A DNA stretch of 12,342 nt from Asaia bogorensis. GTDB lineage: Bacteria > Pseudomonadota > Alphaproteobacteria > Acetobacterales > Acetobacteraceae. Of this stretch, positions 1 through 7,290 are shown one piece after another; positions within the stretch are counted from its first letter, which is position 1; each line of letters starts with the position of its first letter. The translations under genes and the position numbers were made by a program. Below the pieces are notes generated by a model. It saw only the letters and a program-made list of their open reading frames with translations. It was not told where the DNA came from and did no database searches. Where the stretch lies: NCBI GenBank assembly GCA_945874515.1, contig CAMCHA010000021.1, forward strand, positions 1 through 12,342, in the 5' to 3' direction.

Positions 1-1
1 C

Positions 2-1198
2 GCGCTGCTCGCGGGTGGCTTTTACATGTTGCTGACCGGCGCGCAGGTACCCATGCAGCGCAGCTTCGCCATGGCCTGCCTTGTCACGCTTGCCATTCTG
101 GCAGGGCGCAAAGCGATATCGCTACGCGGCCTTGCCTGGGCTGCGGCGGCTGTGATGATCCTCGACCCGGCTTCGCTTCTTGGCTCGTCTTTTCAGATGT
201 CTTTCGCTGCCGTGCTCGCCTTGATCGCAGGCTGGGAAGCGCTGCAACCAAGCCTCACGAAGCTGCGCGCCAGCCCCGGTTGGGGCAAGCGAATCGCTTT
301 AGGCGTGATGGGATTGATGCTGACCTCCATCCTTGCCGGCGCCGCGACAGCGCCCTTTGGCCTCGCCCATTTTGGCCGGCTGCAATGGTATGGCGTGGCG
401 GCGAATGCGGTTGCGGTGCCCCTCACCTCCTTCATCATCATGCCCGCCGGCATGCTGGCCGCCTTGTTTATGCCGCTTGGGCTGGAAACCCCGGCGCTTT
501 GGGTCATGGGGCTTGGTGTGGAGGGGGTTTTATGGGTGGCGCGCATCGTCGCGGCCTGGCCTGGTGCGACGCAAGCGGCAATGCCCATCCCTTCTTGGGG
601 GCTGATGGTCTTTGCGTTTGGGCTTTGCTGGCTTTGTCTGTGGCGCAGTTGGTGGCGCGCCTTGGGCGTGCTGCCCATGATCCTTGGCCTTTCCAGCGCA
701 GCCTTCGTCCAGCCACCGCATATTCTGGTTTCCGGCGATGCGCGGCTGATTGCGATTTCCGCTGCCGATACGCTTTTCCTGCAGCGCCAGACGGGCGCTT
801 CGTCGCTTACGCGCGATACGTGGTTGCGCCTTTACGGGCAAACCGCCGCACAAGCCTTACCTGCTGAGGGTAGCACCGCCGGGGGCAAACTTCGCTGCAG
901 CGCCGAAGGTTGCGTTGTGGATGAAGGTCCGGGGGCCTTCCTGGTGCGGCGCGGCAATATCATAGCGCAATGTGGTGCGGTTGCTGTGATCATCTCCGCC
1001 GAACCCATAAGGCAGCGCTGCCGCCAGAGTATTTTGATTGATCGCTTTTCCGTCTGGCGTAATGGCCCGCATGCGATTTGGCTTTTGCCTTCGGGGGCGC
1101 AGGTGATTTCCGATCGCGCTTGGCGCGGTGATCGGCCATGGGTTCCGCCACCGCCCCTGCCACGCGCGGCTGCGGAACCGCCGGCGCCTATTGAATAG
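2..1198 (+). CDS. comEC: ComEC/Rec2 family competence protein, C-terminal part (5' end outside window)
   Basis: This is the inner-membrane channel that carries single-stranded DNA into the cytoplasm during transformation. The frame is open from base 2, so the start and the N-terminal domain lie outside the window; the ATG at 26 is internal. The visible part begins inside the Competence domain: a segment like GFYMLLTGAQVPMQRSF matches the family's conserved G-x(n)-P-x-x-R-S/A block. Several hydrophobic helices follow, up to about residue 220 of the visible part. The last 170 residues correspond to the position of the metallo-beta-lactamase-like domain but show no HxHxDH metal motif. They keep only features such as CSAEGC, a late IDR and RGDRPWVPPPP. 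I recall this degenerate tail as usual in alphaproteobacterial ComEC. It ends in a TAG inside a hairpin shared with the convergent pseudogene. Family assignment is firm; whether the cell is competent is unknown. Confidence 0.9.
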   Translation, partial: ALLAGGFYMLLTGAQVPMQRSFAMACLVTLAILAGRKAISLRGLAWAAAAVMILDPASLLGSSFQMSFAAVLALIAGWEALQPSLTKLRASPGWGKRIALGVMGLMLTSILAGAATAPFGLAHFGRLQWYGVAANAVAVPLTSFIIMPAGMLAALFMPLGLETPALWVMGLGVEGVLWVARIVAAWPGATQAAMPIPSWGLMVFAFGLCWLCLWRSWWRALGVLPMILGLSSAAFVQPPHILVSGDARLIAISAADTLFLQRQTGASSLTRDTWLRLYGQTAAQALPAEGSTAGGKLRCSAEGCVVDEGPGAFLVRRGNIIAQCGAVAVIISAEPIRQRCRQSILIDRFSVWRNGPHAIWLLPSGAQVISDRAWRGDRPWVPPPPLPRAAAEPPAPIE

Positions 1199-1214
1199 GG
1201 TAGGCCCCCTACCC
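1198..1214. terminator. Hairpin between convergent ends of comEC and the TauE/SafE remnant
   Basis: GGGTAGG (1198-1204) and CCTACCC (1208-1214) form a perfect 7-bp stem with a 3-nt loop. The stem touches the comEC stop (1196-1198) and covers the minus-strand stop (1209-1211). Neither side has a T-run, so intrinsic termination is uncertain. Its position between converging genes suggests a shared transcription end. Confidence 0.35.
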
Positions 1215-1754
1215 CAGCATCCGCACCGCCATCACCGCCAGTACCACCCCATTCAGCACAAACAACCCCGCCGCCAGGCCACGCATAAGCGGGCCATGGC
1301 TTTTGCCAAAAAAGCGCCCAAGCAAAGCCACTCCTCCAGCAAGCCCGGCAAGCGGGGTGCCGCCAAGCGCGGCAGTAGCGCCGCGACTCGGGCCGAGCCT
1401 TGCGCGAACATCAGCAGCGCCGCGACGGCGAGCGTCCCCGCCAGCACCACCCGGTGCCAAGGCTCAACGCACCCAACACACCGCCGGCGAGAGCGCCGAG
1501 CAACCCGTTTCCTACAGCGCGTCCTAGATGGTGAGGCGCCAGCGCCGCGCCCGAAAGCCGCAGCAAGATGCTACCGGATGCCGTTAGATCCGCGCCCACG
1601 GCAGCTTGCGCCCGCACAAAAGGTCCACACATGGCCACACAATGGCTTGGCCCATCCCCAGCCCGGCCAGGAATAGCGCGCCCATCACTGCCCAAAGCCC
1701 GCCGGGGCTAAGGGCTTCCAGCTAATGCAGGCAATTGGCCAGCAACGCTGCCAT
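1209..1754 (-). pseudogene. Decayed TauE/SafE-like (sulfite exporter family) membrane protein gene
   Basis: Joined across frames, the minus strand from 1754 reads like a TauE/SafE family membrane protein. It starts MAALLANCLH, has a hydrophobic helix GALFLAGLGMG, then the hallmark SHCVAMCGPFV (about 1647-1612), then LLRLSGAALAPHHLGR. Hydrophobic stretches follow, ending in a tail like FVLNGVVLAVMAVRMLG. The gene cannot be read through. There is a TAG at 1724-1722, ten codons after the ATG, and frame breaks near 1650, near 1450 and between about 1340 and 1375. The summed length is about 180 codons against roughly 230-250 usual for the family, and the conserved central PCG-containing segment is absent. 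The ATG lies 7 bp after the glycosylase stop, so it was probably cotranscribed with it. The original substrate is unknown. Sequencing error could explain one frame break but not the stop, three breaks and the deletion together. Confidence 0.75.
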
Positions 1755-1760
1755 GGGGGC

Positions 1761-2573
1761 TTATCCCGAGGCCTGATCCAGCGTGCGGCGCAGTAGCAAT
1801 AAATCCGCCCAGGCATCCCGCTTGGAAGCGGGGCTACGGAGCAGATAGGCCGGATGCAGGGTTGGCAAGGCAGGCAGGATGCCAAGACCCGGGATTTCCA
1901 CCTCATGCCAGCGGCCGCGCAGGCGCGTGATGCCTTCCTTCCCGCCAATCAGCCCTTTGGCTGCCACGCCCCCCACCAGCACCAGCCGCTTCGGGCGGAC
2001 CAGCGCCACCTGGCGCCGCAGAAAGGGCAGGAATAGCGCCACTTCCGCATCGGTTGGCGTGCGATTCCCTGGCGGGCGCCAGGGCAGGATATTGGTGATG
2101 TAGAAATTGCTCTCTCGTGACAGGCCGACGGAAGCAAACATCCTGTCCAGCAATTGGCCCGAGGCCCCCACAAAGGGCCGGCCGGCGCGGTCTTCATCCG
2201 CGCCTGGTGCCTCGCCAATCAGCATCAGGCCGGATTCGGCCACCCCTTCGCCAAACACCAAATTGGTCGCGGTTTCCCGCAAGGGCGAGGCATCAAACGC
2301 CGCAATCGCCGCCTTCAGCGCCGCAAGATCGGGTGCGGCCTCGGCCAGGGCCTCTGCCCGCGATATGGCGGGCGGCGCACCGGCCAGCGCAACCGGGCTA
2401 GCGCGGATCGGCCGCGGGGCCGGTTCCGGCGCAGGGCGAGCAGCTTCTGGCGCGCGCGCAGCTGCCTCCCGCACCGCCAGGCGATCCGCGGGGCTTTCCA
2501 TAAGCGCCTCATCCGCGCCCCAGTCGCATTGCAGCGCAAGGGCGGCGGCGAGGGCGGGCCTCTCCTGCTCCAT
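1761..2573 (-). CDS. Uracil-DNA glycosylase, family 4-like (UDG superfamily), lacking Fe-S cysteines
   Basis: This enzyme removes uracil from DNA as the first step of base excision repair. The preferred start is ATG 2573 (270 aa). ATG 2582 and TTG 2609 are in frame, but the protein beginning [12 protein letters not shown] then [11 protein letters not shown] fits the family N-terminus best. Residues 1-35 are a short helical module, about 40-75 an Ala/Pro-rich linker, and 90-265 the UDG domain. Motif 1 is GEAPGADED (120-128), followed by [15 protein letters not shown], then [11 protein letters not shown] (164-174), and motif 2 HPAYLLR (240-246). The whole protein has a single cysteine, C16, outside the domain. 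The four positions aligning with the family-4 cluster ligands are Phe92, Ser95, Trp165 and Phe181, so no 4Fe-4S cluster is expected. It is transcribed away from the ETF-QO gene, and a decayed membrane protein gene follows. Family assignment is strong; substrate range is not determinable here. Confidence 0.9.
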   Translation of the reverse strand: MEQERPALAAALALQCDWGADEALMESPADRLAVREAAARAPEAARPAPEPAPRPIRASPVALAGAPPAISRAEALAEAAPDLAALKAAIAAFDASPLRETATNLVFGEGVAESGLMLIGEAPGADEDRAGRPFVGASGQLLDRMFASVGLSRESNFYITNILPWRPPGNRTPTDAEVALFLPFLRRQVALVRPKRLVLVGGVAAKGLIGGKEGITRLRGRWHEVEIPGLGILPALPTLHPAYLLRSPASKRDAWADLLLLRRTLDQASG

Positions 2574-2590
2574 GTCCCACATATCGGCCC

Positions 2591-2617
2591 GGTGCGGGGT
2601 TCCGCGCAACCCGCACC
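2591..2617. promoter_or_regulatory. Inverted repeat in the divergent UDG / ETF-QO control region (operator candidate)
   Basis: GGTGCGGGGTT (2591-2601) pairs with AACCCGCACC (2608-2617), giving 10 bp with one unpaired G and a 6-nt loop. It lies in the 87-bp gap between divergent start codons and overlaps the -35-like element of the plus-strand promoter candidate. It could be a protein-binding operator or, on the minus strand, a hairpin in the glycosylase leader. Confidence 0.35.
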
Positions 2618-2628
2618 TTCGCTACATG
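2600..2628 (+). promoter_or_regulatory. Candidate housekeeping promoter for the ETF-QO gene
   Basis: GCTACATG at 2621-2628 fits the Caulobacter-type -10 consensus GCTANAWC at 7 of 8 positions. TTCCGCG at 2600-2606, 14 nt upstream, is a weak match to TTGACGS. The predicted start near 2635 would leave a leader of about 26 nt containing the AAGGGGAAAGG ribosome binding site (2641-2651). No experimental support is visible. Confidence 0.4.
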
Positions 2629-2660
2629 GGTATATTCTTGAAGGGGAAAGGCGTGGCGTG

Positions 2661-4289
2661 ATGTCCGAAGAACGGGAAGCGATGGAATTTGACGTGCTGA
2701 TCGTGGGTGGCGGGCCTTCTGGCCTGGCTGCAGCGATCCGCCTGAAACAGCTCGCGCCCGATATGGCGGTTTGCCTGATTGAAAAGGGCAGTGAGATAGG
2801 CGCGCATATCCTATCCGGCGCCGTGCTGGAACCGCGCGCGCTGGATGAACTGATTCCCGATTGGCGCGATGATCCGCCGGCACTCGCCACCCCTGCCGGC
2901 GATGACCGCTTCATGTTCCTGACGGAGACCAAAGCCTTCAAGCTGCCGACACCGGCGGCCATGAATAATCACGGCAATTACATCGTCTCCTTGGGCAATG
3001 TCTGCCGTTGGCTTGGCGCGAAAGCCGAGGCGTTGGGCGTTGAGATCTATCCGGGCTTCGCAGCTTCCGAGACGATCATTGAAGATGGCCAGGTGCGCGG
3101 CGTGATCGCCGGCGTGATGGGCATCGGCAAGGATGGCGAAAAAGGCCCGAATTACCAGCCGGGCATGGAACTGCGGGCGAGTTACACGCTATTTGCGGAA
3201 GGCTGCCGTGGGTCGCTCACGAAAAAGCTTTTCGAGACCTTCAATCTGCGTGATGGCGCCGCACCGCAAACCTTCGGCCTTGGCATTAAGGAATTATGGG
3301 AAATCCCGAAGGACAAGCATCAGCCAGGCTTGATTTGGCATAGTGTGGGCTGGCCCTTGAATACCGAAACCTATGGTGGGTCTTGGCTTTACATGCTGGG
3401 CGATAATCTGGTCAGCATCGGATTTGTTGTCGGGCTAGACTACCAAAATCCCTGGCTTTCTCCTTTCGATGAATTCCAACGCTTCAAGCAGCACCCGGCA
3501 GTGCGCGCCATGCTGGAAGGCGGCAAGCGCATTGCCTATGGCGCGCGCGCCCTGAACGAGGGCGGTTATCAAGCGATTCCGAAGTTGGTCTTCCCCGGCG
3601 GTGCCATCATCGGTGATTCGGCAGGATTCCTGAATGTGCCGAAGATCAAAGGCACGCATACGGCGATGAAGTCTGGCATGATCGCGGCGGAGGCTTTGGC
3701 TGCCGCTTGCGCCAGTGCGGAACGCGCGCCGGTCTTGAATGCCTATCCGGAAATGCTGCGCCATTCCTGGATCTGGCCGGAATTGCAAGCGGTGCGGAAT
3801 ATCCGCCCCGGCTTTGCGAAATTCGGCTTCTGGGGCGGCATGATCAATGCCGCGATTGAAACCTATGTCACGCGCGGCAAATCACCCTGGACACTCACGC
3901 ATCACGAAGATCACGCGGTGCTGAAAAAGGGTTCGGAAGCGCCGAAGATCACCTATCCAAAGCCGGATGGCGTTTATTCCTTCGATCGCCTGTCTTCCGT
4001 GTTCCTGGCGAATACCAATCATGAGGAAGATCAGCCAGCACATCTGAAGCTGCGTGATCCAGCGCGCTGGCAGGGCGTGAATTGGGAAACATTTGCCAGC
4101 CCCGAAAGCCGCTATTGCCCCGCCGGGGTTTATGAAGCGGTGGGCGTGGAAGAAGGCCAGCCGCGCTTGGTGATCAATGCGCAGAATTGCGTGCATTGCA
4201 AAACCTGCGACATCAAGGACCCAACGCAGAATATTGATTGGTGCACGCCAGAAGGTAGCGGCGGGCCGAATTACATTGGCGGCATGTGA
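2661..4289 (+). CDS. Electron transfer flavoprotein-ubiquinone oxidoreductase (ETF-QO, EC 1.5.5.1)
   Basis: This membrane-associated enzyme takes electrons from reduced ETF and passes them to ubiquinone, connecting acyl-CoA and amino-acid dehydrogenases to the respiratory chain. Start ATG 2661 follows AAGGGGAAAGG by about 9 nt and gives 542 aa, near the usual 550. The same frame is open far upstream, but that part is the reverse complement of the glycosylase gene and is not coding. FAD binding is shown by GGGPSGLAAA (residues 16-25) and by GDSAGFLNVPKIKGTHTAMKSG-type sequence from G318 (D319). The ubiquinone-binding middle domain lies between them. The C-terminal 4Fe-4S site is complete: C486 in YCPAGVYE, then C510, C513 and C516 in CVHCKTC. 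A GST gene follows after 29 bp and a Bug binding-protein gene after that, so a three-gene transcript is likely. The ETF subunits are not in the window. Identification is very secure. Confidence 0.97.
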   Translation: MSEEREAMEFDVLIVGGGPSGLAAAIRLKQLAPDMAVCLIEKGSEIGAHILSGAVLEPRALDELIPDWRDDPPALATPAGDDRFMFLTETKAFKLPTPAAMNNHGNYIVSLGNVCRWLGAKAEALGVEIYPGFAASETIIEDGQVRGVIAGVMGIGKDGEKGPNYQPGMELRASYTLFAEGCRGSLTKKLFETFNLRDGAAPQTFGLGIKELWEIPKDKHQPGLIWHSVGWPLNTETYGGSWLYMLGDNLVSIGFVVGLDYQNPWLSPFDEFQRFKQHPAVRAMLEGGKRIAYGARALNEGGYQAIPKLVFPGGAIIGDSAGFLNVPKIKGTHTAMKSGMIAAEALAAACASAERAPVLNAYPEMLRHSWIWPELQAVRNIRPGFAKFGFWGGMINAAIETYVTRGKSPWTLTHHEDHAVLKKGSEAPKITYPKPDGVYSFDRLSSVFLANTNHEEDQPAHLKLRDPARWQGVNWETFASPESRYCPAGVYEAVGVEEGQPRLVINAQNCVHCKTCDIKDPTQNIDWCTPEGSGGPNYIGGM

Positions 4290-4318
4290 AAACGCCATAT
4301 CAGGACAGGAAAATTCTT

Positions 4319-4927
4319 ATGCTCAAAATCCACGGCATTGCCCGTTCCCGCGCCTTTCGCTGCATCTGGGCTGCGGAAGAAGCCGGGCTTGCTTATGAAG
4401 TAATCCCTATTGGCGTCGTACCCGGCTTCAAGCTGGAACGCCCGCTTGCGATCAACCCGAACAACAAGATCCCCGCTTTGGAAGATGGTGATCTGGTGCT
4501 GTTCGAAAGCCTAGCCATCAATCTGCATATCGCGGGCAAGGTGGGTGCGCCTTTGATGCCTGCCGGCAATGACGCATCGCGCGTGCTGCAATGGACGCTT
4601 TGGACGGCGACGGAAATTGAACCGCATGTGATGCGCTGGGCCTATAATGCCTTTCTCCGCCCACCCGCGGATCGCATCGCGGCAGAAGCCGCCCTTGGCA
4701 AGGAAGCGACCGATCAGCGCTTGGCAGTGTTGGAATCGGAACTCGCGACACGAGATTATCTGGTGGGCAATGGTTTCACCATCGCGGATCTCAACCTTGC
4801 TTCCGTGCTCTATGGCTCCTTCGTGAATGGCTATGACTTCACTGGCTTTCCAAGGGTGAAGGCTTGGCTTTCGCGTTGCCTGGAACGCCCTGCGGCGAAG
4901 CGTGCGCGCGCGCAACGCGAAGGCTGA
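4319..4927 (+). CDS. Glutathione S-transferase family protein
   Basis: A 202-residue soluble GST with the standard two-domain fold. The N-terminal thioredoxin-like domain (1-75) begins MLKIHGIARSRAFRC; Ser10 is the likely thiol-activating residue by position. It continues through NPNNKIPALEDGD and FESLAINLHIA, where the Pro of KIPAL and the ES pair are the usual glutathione-contacting elements. The helical C-terminal domain (90-200) contains NGFTIADLNLASVLYG, the family's N-capping/hydrophobic staple region. The start at ATG 4319 is preferred over the in-frame GTG at 4286, because GGACAGGAAA sits about 7 nt before it and the protein then begins directly with the first beta strand. It sits 29 bp after the ETF-QO gene and 33 bp before a Bug protein gene. 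Bacterial GSTs of this sort detoxify or isomerise electrophiles, but the substrate cannot be deduced. Confidence 0.92.
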   Translation: MLKIHGIARSRAFRCIWAAEEAGLAYEVIPIGVVPGFKLERPLAINPNNKIPALEDGDLVLFESLAINLHIAGKVGAPLMPAGNDASRVLQWTLWTATEIEPHVMRWAYNAFLRPPADRIAAEAALGKEATDQRLAVLESELATRDYLVGNGFTIADLNLASVLYGSFVNGYDFTGFPRVKAWLSRCLERPAAKRARAQREG

Positions 4928-4960
4928 AGCAGGGCAGCCACGAAAGGGGAGGAAAGACCA

Positions 4961-5926
4961 ATGATCCAACGTCGCGCCATCCTTGCCGCGCCATTATTGG
5001 CTGTGCCAGCGCTGGCACGTGCGCAATCCTGGCCGTCGCGGCCCGTGCGCATTGTGCTCGCCTATCCTCCGGGAGGATCAACCGATGTGCTGGCCCGCAC
5101 CCTTGCCGTTGCCTTGCAGGAAGCCATTTCAGGTAGCGCCTTTGTGGTGGATAATCGGCCGGGTGGTGCCGCAGTTGTCGGCACCCAGGCGGTCGCGCAG
5201 GCGGCGGCAGATGGTTATACGCTGGCACTGGGTAACAACCAGACCCATGCGGCGAATGCTACAATGCTGCCCTCCCTGCCCTTCGATCCCGTCGCGGATT
5301 TCGCGCCCATCGCCAAGCTTGCCAAAGTGCATCACGCGCTGGTGGTGCCCATCAGCGGTGCCAAGACCCTGGCCGAATTGGCAGCGAAGGGGCGCAATGG
5401 CGGCAAAGTTACCTACGCGTCGTCCGGTGCTGGTTCCGCAAGCCATGTGATCGCCGAAACCTTCACCCGGCGAGAGCAGTTGGACGCGACCCATGTGCCT
5501 TATCGAGGCGGTGCCCCGGCCACCACGGATACAATTGCCGGAACGGTGGATTTCTTTGTCTCAACCTGGCCGCAAGTGGTTTCCCTGCTACGTGAAGGGC
5601 GGCTTCGTGCGCTTGGCATAGGCGCGCCGGCGCGCCTGCCCGAAGTGCCGGTTGTGCCAACATTTGCAGAATTGAATGCGCCGGATCTTGCGGTGGATGC
5701 CTGGTTCGGGCTTTGGGCGCCGGCGCGCACCGCGCCCGAGATCATCGCGCGGCTTTCGGACGCGCTGATGCGTATTCTAGCCGAACCTGCCATGCGTGAG
5801 CGGCTGCAAGGCCAGGGTTTTGTTGCCGCGCCCATGGCATCAGTGCCGTTCGGAGAGTTCCAGAAGGCAGAATTGGCGCGCTGGCGGGCACTGGTGGAAC
5901 TGACCGGGATCAAGCTTTCCGGTTGA
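4961..5926 (+). CDS. Tripartite tricarboxylate transporter substrate-binding protein (Bug/TctC family)
   Basis: A 321-residue periplasmic solute receptor. Its N-terminus MIQRRAILAAPLLAVPALARA is a signal peptide, with a twin arginine at 4-5 and probable cleavage after Ala21, so Tat or Sec export is possible. The mature part opens with the Bug signature: WPSRPVRIVLAYPPGGSTD (about 24-42), where PPGG followed by S/T-D contacts a ligand carboxylate. It continues with VDNRPGGAAVVGTQAVA, a typical second Bug block. The C-terminal lobe has LPEVPVVPTFAE and AWFGLWAPARTAP. GGGGAGGAAAG just upstream gives a good ribosome binding site. No tctA/tctB membrane components are adjacent, which is common for this greatly expanded receptor family. 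It probably shares a transcript with the ETF-QO and GST genes. The ligand is presumably an organic acid but is not identifiable. Confidence 0.93.
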   Translation: MIQRRAILAAPLLAVPALARAQSWPSRPVRIVLAYPPGGSTDVLARTLAVALQEAISGSAFVVDNRPGGAAVVGTQAVAQAAADGYTLALGNNQTHAANATMLPSLPFDPVADFAPIAKLAKVHHALVVPISGAKTLAELAAKGRNGGKVTYASSGAGSASHVIAETFTRREQLDATHVPYRGGAPATTDTIAGTVDFFVSTWPQVVSLLREGRLRALGIGAPARLPEVPVVPTFAELNAPDLAVDAWFGLWAPARTAPEIIARLSDALMRILAEPAMRERLQGQGFVAAPMASVPFGEFQKAELARWRALVELTGIKLSG

Positions 5927-5952
5927 GTCTTTTCTAACGCAATCCAGAAACG

Positions 5953-5976
5953 AAAAGGGGCGCCTTGCGGCGCCCC
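5953..5976 (-). terminator. Rho-independent terminator of the ompA-like gene, possibly bidirectional
   Basis: GGGGCGCC (5957-5964), loop TTGC, and GGCGCCCC (5969-5976) form a perfect 8-bp GC-rich stem with a 4-nt loop. Read on the minus strand the stem is followed by TTTTCG, a short T-run about 30 nt after the ompA stop. On the plus strand only CAATCTTT follows, so termination of the Bug gene there is plausible but weaker. Confidence 0.75.
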
Positions 5977-6005
5977 CAATCTTTCCCGAGTGGAACCTTC
6001 CTGAA

Positions 6006-7190
6006 TTACTTCAGGATGATTTCCACGCGACGGTTCTGCGGCTCACGCACGCCATCGGCCGTCGGCACCAGGTTGTTTTCTTCACCGAAGCCACGGGTCG
6101 CGATTTCATTGCGCGGCACGCCGCGGCGCACGAGCTCAGCAGCAACCGCGTTAGCGCGGCGCTGGGAGAGACCCATGTTGTAGCTCGCCGAGCCGGAACG
6201 GTCCGTGAAGCCATTGACTTCAATACGGGTCACGCCCGTGCTGCTACGCGCAGAAGCAGCTTCGCCGATGATCTGGCGAGCACGATCGGTCAGATCGGCC
6301 TTGTTCCAGTCAAAGAACACCAAATAGGTGCGTGCAGCGACTACCGGCACGGCAGCAGCGGCAGCAACCAACGGCGCCGCATTGAAGGCGTAACGCAGAC
6401 CGATCAGCAACGAGTGGTTGAAGTTATCCACTTCGGAGTTGAACCGCTCCTGCGCCTTACCACCAGCGCCACCCGTAGCATTCACGGTGCCGTTGATGTC
6501 ATGCCCAGTCGTGCCCATGAAGCGGTATTCGGCAGTTATAGCCAAACCGGGCACACTTTCGATCGGCAGGGCGGCGCCAAGGATCGCCTGATAGCCGAAG
6601 GCGCCGGTGTCGCCATTGTAAACAGCCTTCCGACCGTCTGAAAAGGATGCACCAACATCCTGATAGTCATGCCAGATGTAGCCAACGCCGCCGCCGATGT
6701 AGGGCACGATGCCGCCAAGGGAGGAGCCAAGGTCGAAATCATAAAGAATGTTGGCCATCACGCCATAGCTGGTTGCCGTACCAGTACCGCTCGCACGCGA
6801 TTGGATGGATTGGCCGCCAACCTTGGTGTCCGCCACTTCGTTCGAGCGATAGTTGCCTTCGATTTCCGCGCGCAGGCCATTGCCAAAGCCCCAACCAAGG
6901 CTCAGCACGCCGATATAGCCGACTTCGAACTCATTTTCGATTTTGGTGCCGGCGGCATTATTCACCGAACCATTCAGGCTCGTGTCCTGCAGCCAGTTGG
7001 CACCAATGCCACCAGCGATGTAGGGACCGGTCACTGACCGATTTTGCGGCATGTATGACTGAGTCTGCTGAGCTGGCGCAACGTATGTCGGTGCCTGCTG
7101 AACTGGCACCCTATTCACTTGCTGAGCTTGAGCCATGACTGGCAATGTCACAACCGCCGAAGCGGCGAGAAGCATTTTTTTGAAGTTCAT
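6006..7190 (-). CDS. OmpA family outer-membrane protein: beta-barrel plus peptidoglycan-binding domain
   Basis: A 394-residue protein. Residues 1-22 (MNFKKMLLAASAVVTLPVMAQA) are a Sec signal peptide. A Gln/Pro/Val-rich stretch to about residue 52 precedes an eight-strand-type barrel: GPYIAGGIGANW at the start, alternating aromatic/glycine strands such as VPYIGGGVGYIWHDY and LAITAEYRFMGTTGHD, and HSLLIGLRYAF closing near residue 270. After an Ala/Val linker the C-terminal OmpA domain (about 287-394) has YLVFFDWNKADLT, IEVNGFTDRSGSASYN, LSQRRANAVAAEL and NRRVEIIL, with the Asp and Arg that bind diaminopimelate in this family. It anchors the outer membrane to peptidoglycan. The start at 7190 is preceded by GGGGAAAGACG. 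It is monocistronic: a terminator lies below it, and its own leader of about 40-50 nt lies above. Confidence 0.95.
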   Translation of the reverse strand: MNFKKMLLAASAVVTLPVMAQAQQVNRVPVQQAPTYVAPAQQTQSYMPQNRSVTGPYIAGGIGANWLQDTSLNGSVNNAAGTKIENEFEVGYIGVLSLGWGFGNGLRAEIEGNYRSNEVADTKVGGQSIQSRASGTGTATSYGVMANILYDFDLGSSLGGIVPYIGGGVGYIWHDYQDVGASFSDGRKAVYNGDTGAFGYQAILGAALPIESVPGLAITAEYRFMGTTGHDINGTVNATGGAGGKAQERFNSEVDNFNHSLLIGLRYAFNAAPLVAAAAAVPVVAARTYLVFFDWNKADLTDRARQIIGEAASARSSTGVTRIEVNGFTDRSGSASYNMGLSQRRANAVAAELVRRGVPRNEIATRGFGEENNLVPTADGVREPQNRRVEIILK

Positions 7191-7290
7191 CGTCTTTCCC
7201 CATCAAAGTTTTGGGCCCCAAATTCGCTAACCGAACCTAGTCCGCCCTTAAACAATATTCTGCTAGCATGATCTGCGATCAATGGCATCC
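7191..7290 (-). promoter_or_regulatory. 5' leader and promoter region of the ompA-like gene
   Basis: This stretch is visibly more AT-rich than its surroundings. On the minus strand it holds two CTAG-type -10 candidates: ACTAGGTT (7241-7234), predicting a start near 7227, and GCTAGCAG (7266-7259) with TTGATCG a little upstream. GGGGAAAG sits about 4 nt before the ATG. Which -10 is used cannot be decided by eye. Confidence 0.35.

Noticed and set aside
1128..1676. 182-codon plus-strand frame
   Set aside because: Basic, His/Arg/Pro-rich translation typical of a GC-rich shadow frame. It is antisense to the TauE/SafE remnant, which carries real family motifs.
2154..2660. Plus-strand frame running into the ETF-QO gene, giving a 711-residue product
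   Set aside because: The first 169 codons are the complement of the glycosylase gene and look random. The ETF-QO family begins near ATG 2661, which has a ribosome binding site.
5621..5636. Perfect 16-bp palindrome GGCGCGCCGGCGCGCC
   Set aside because: It lies within the Bug gene and is explained by Gly/Ala/Pro/Arg codons in GC-rich DNA. No regulatory context is visible.
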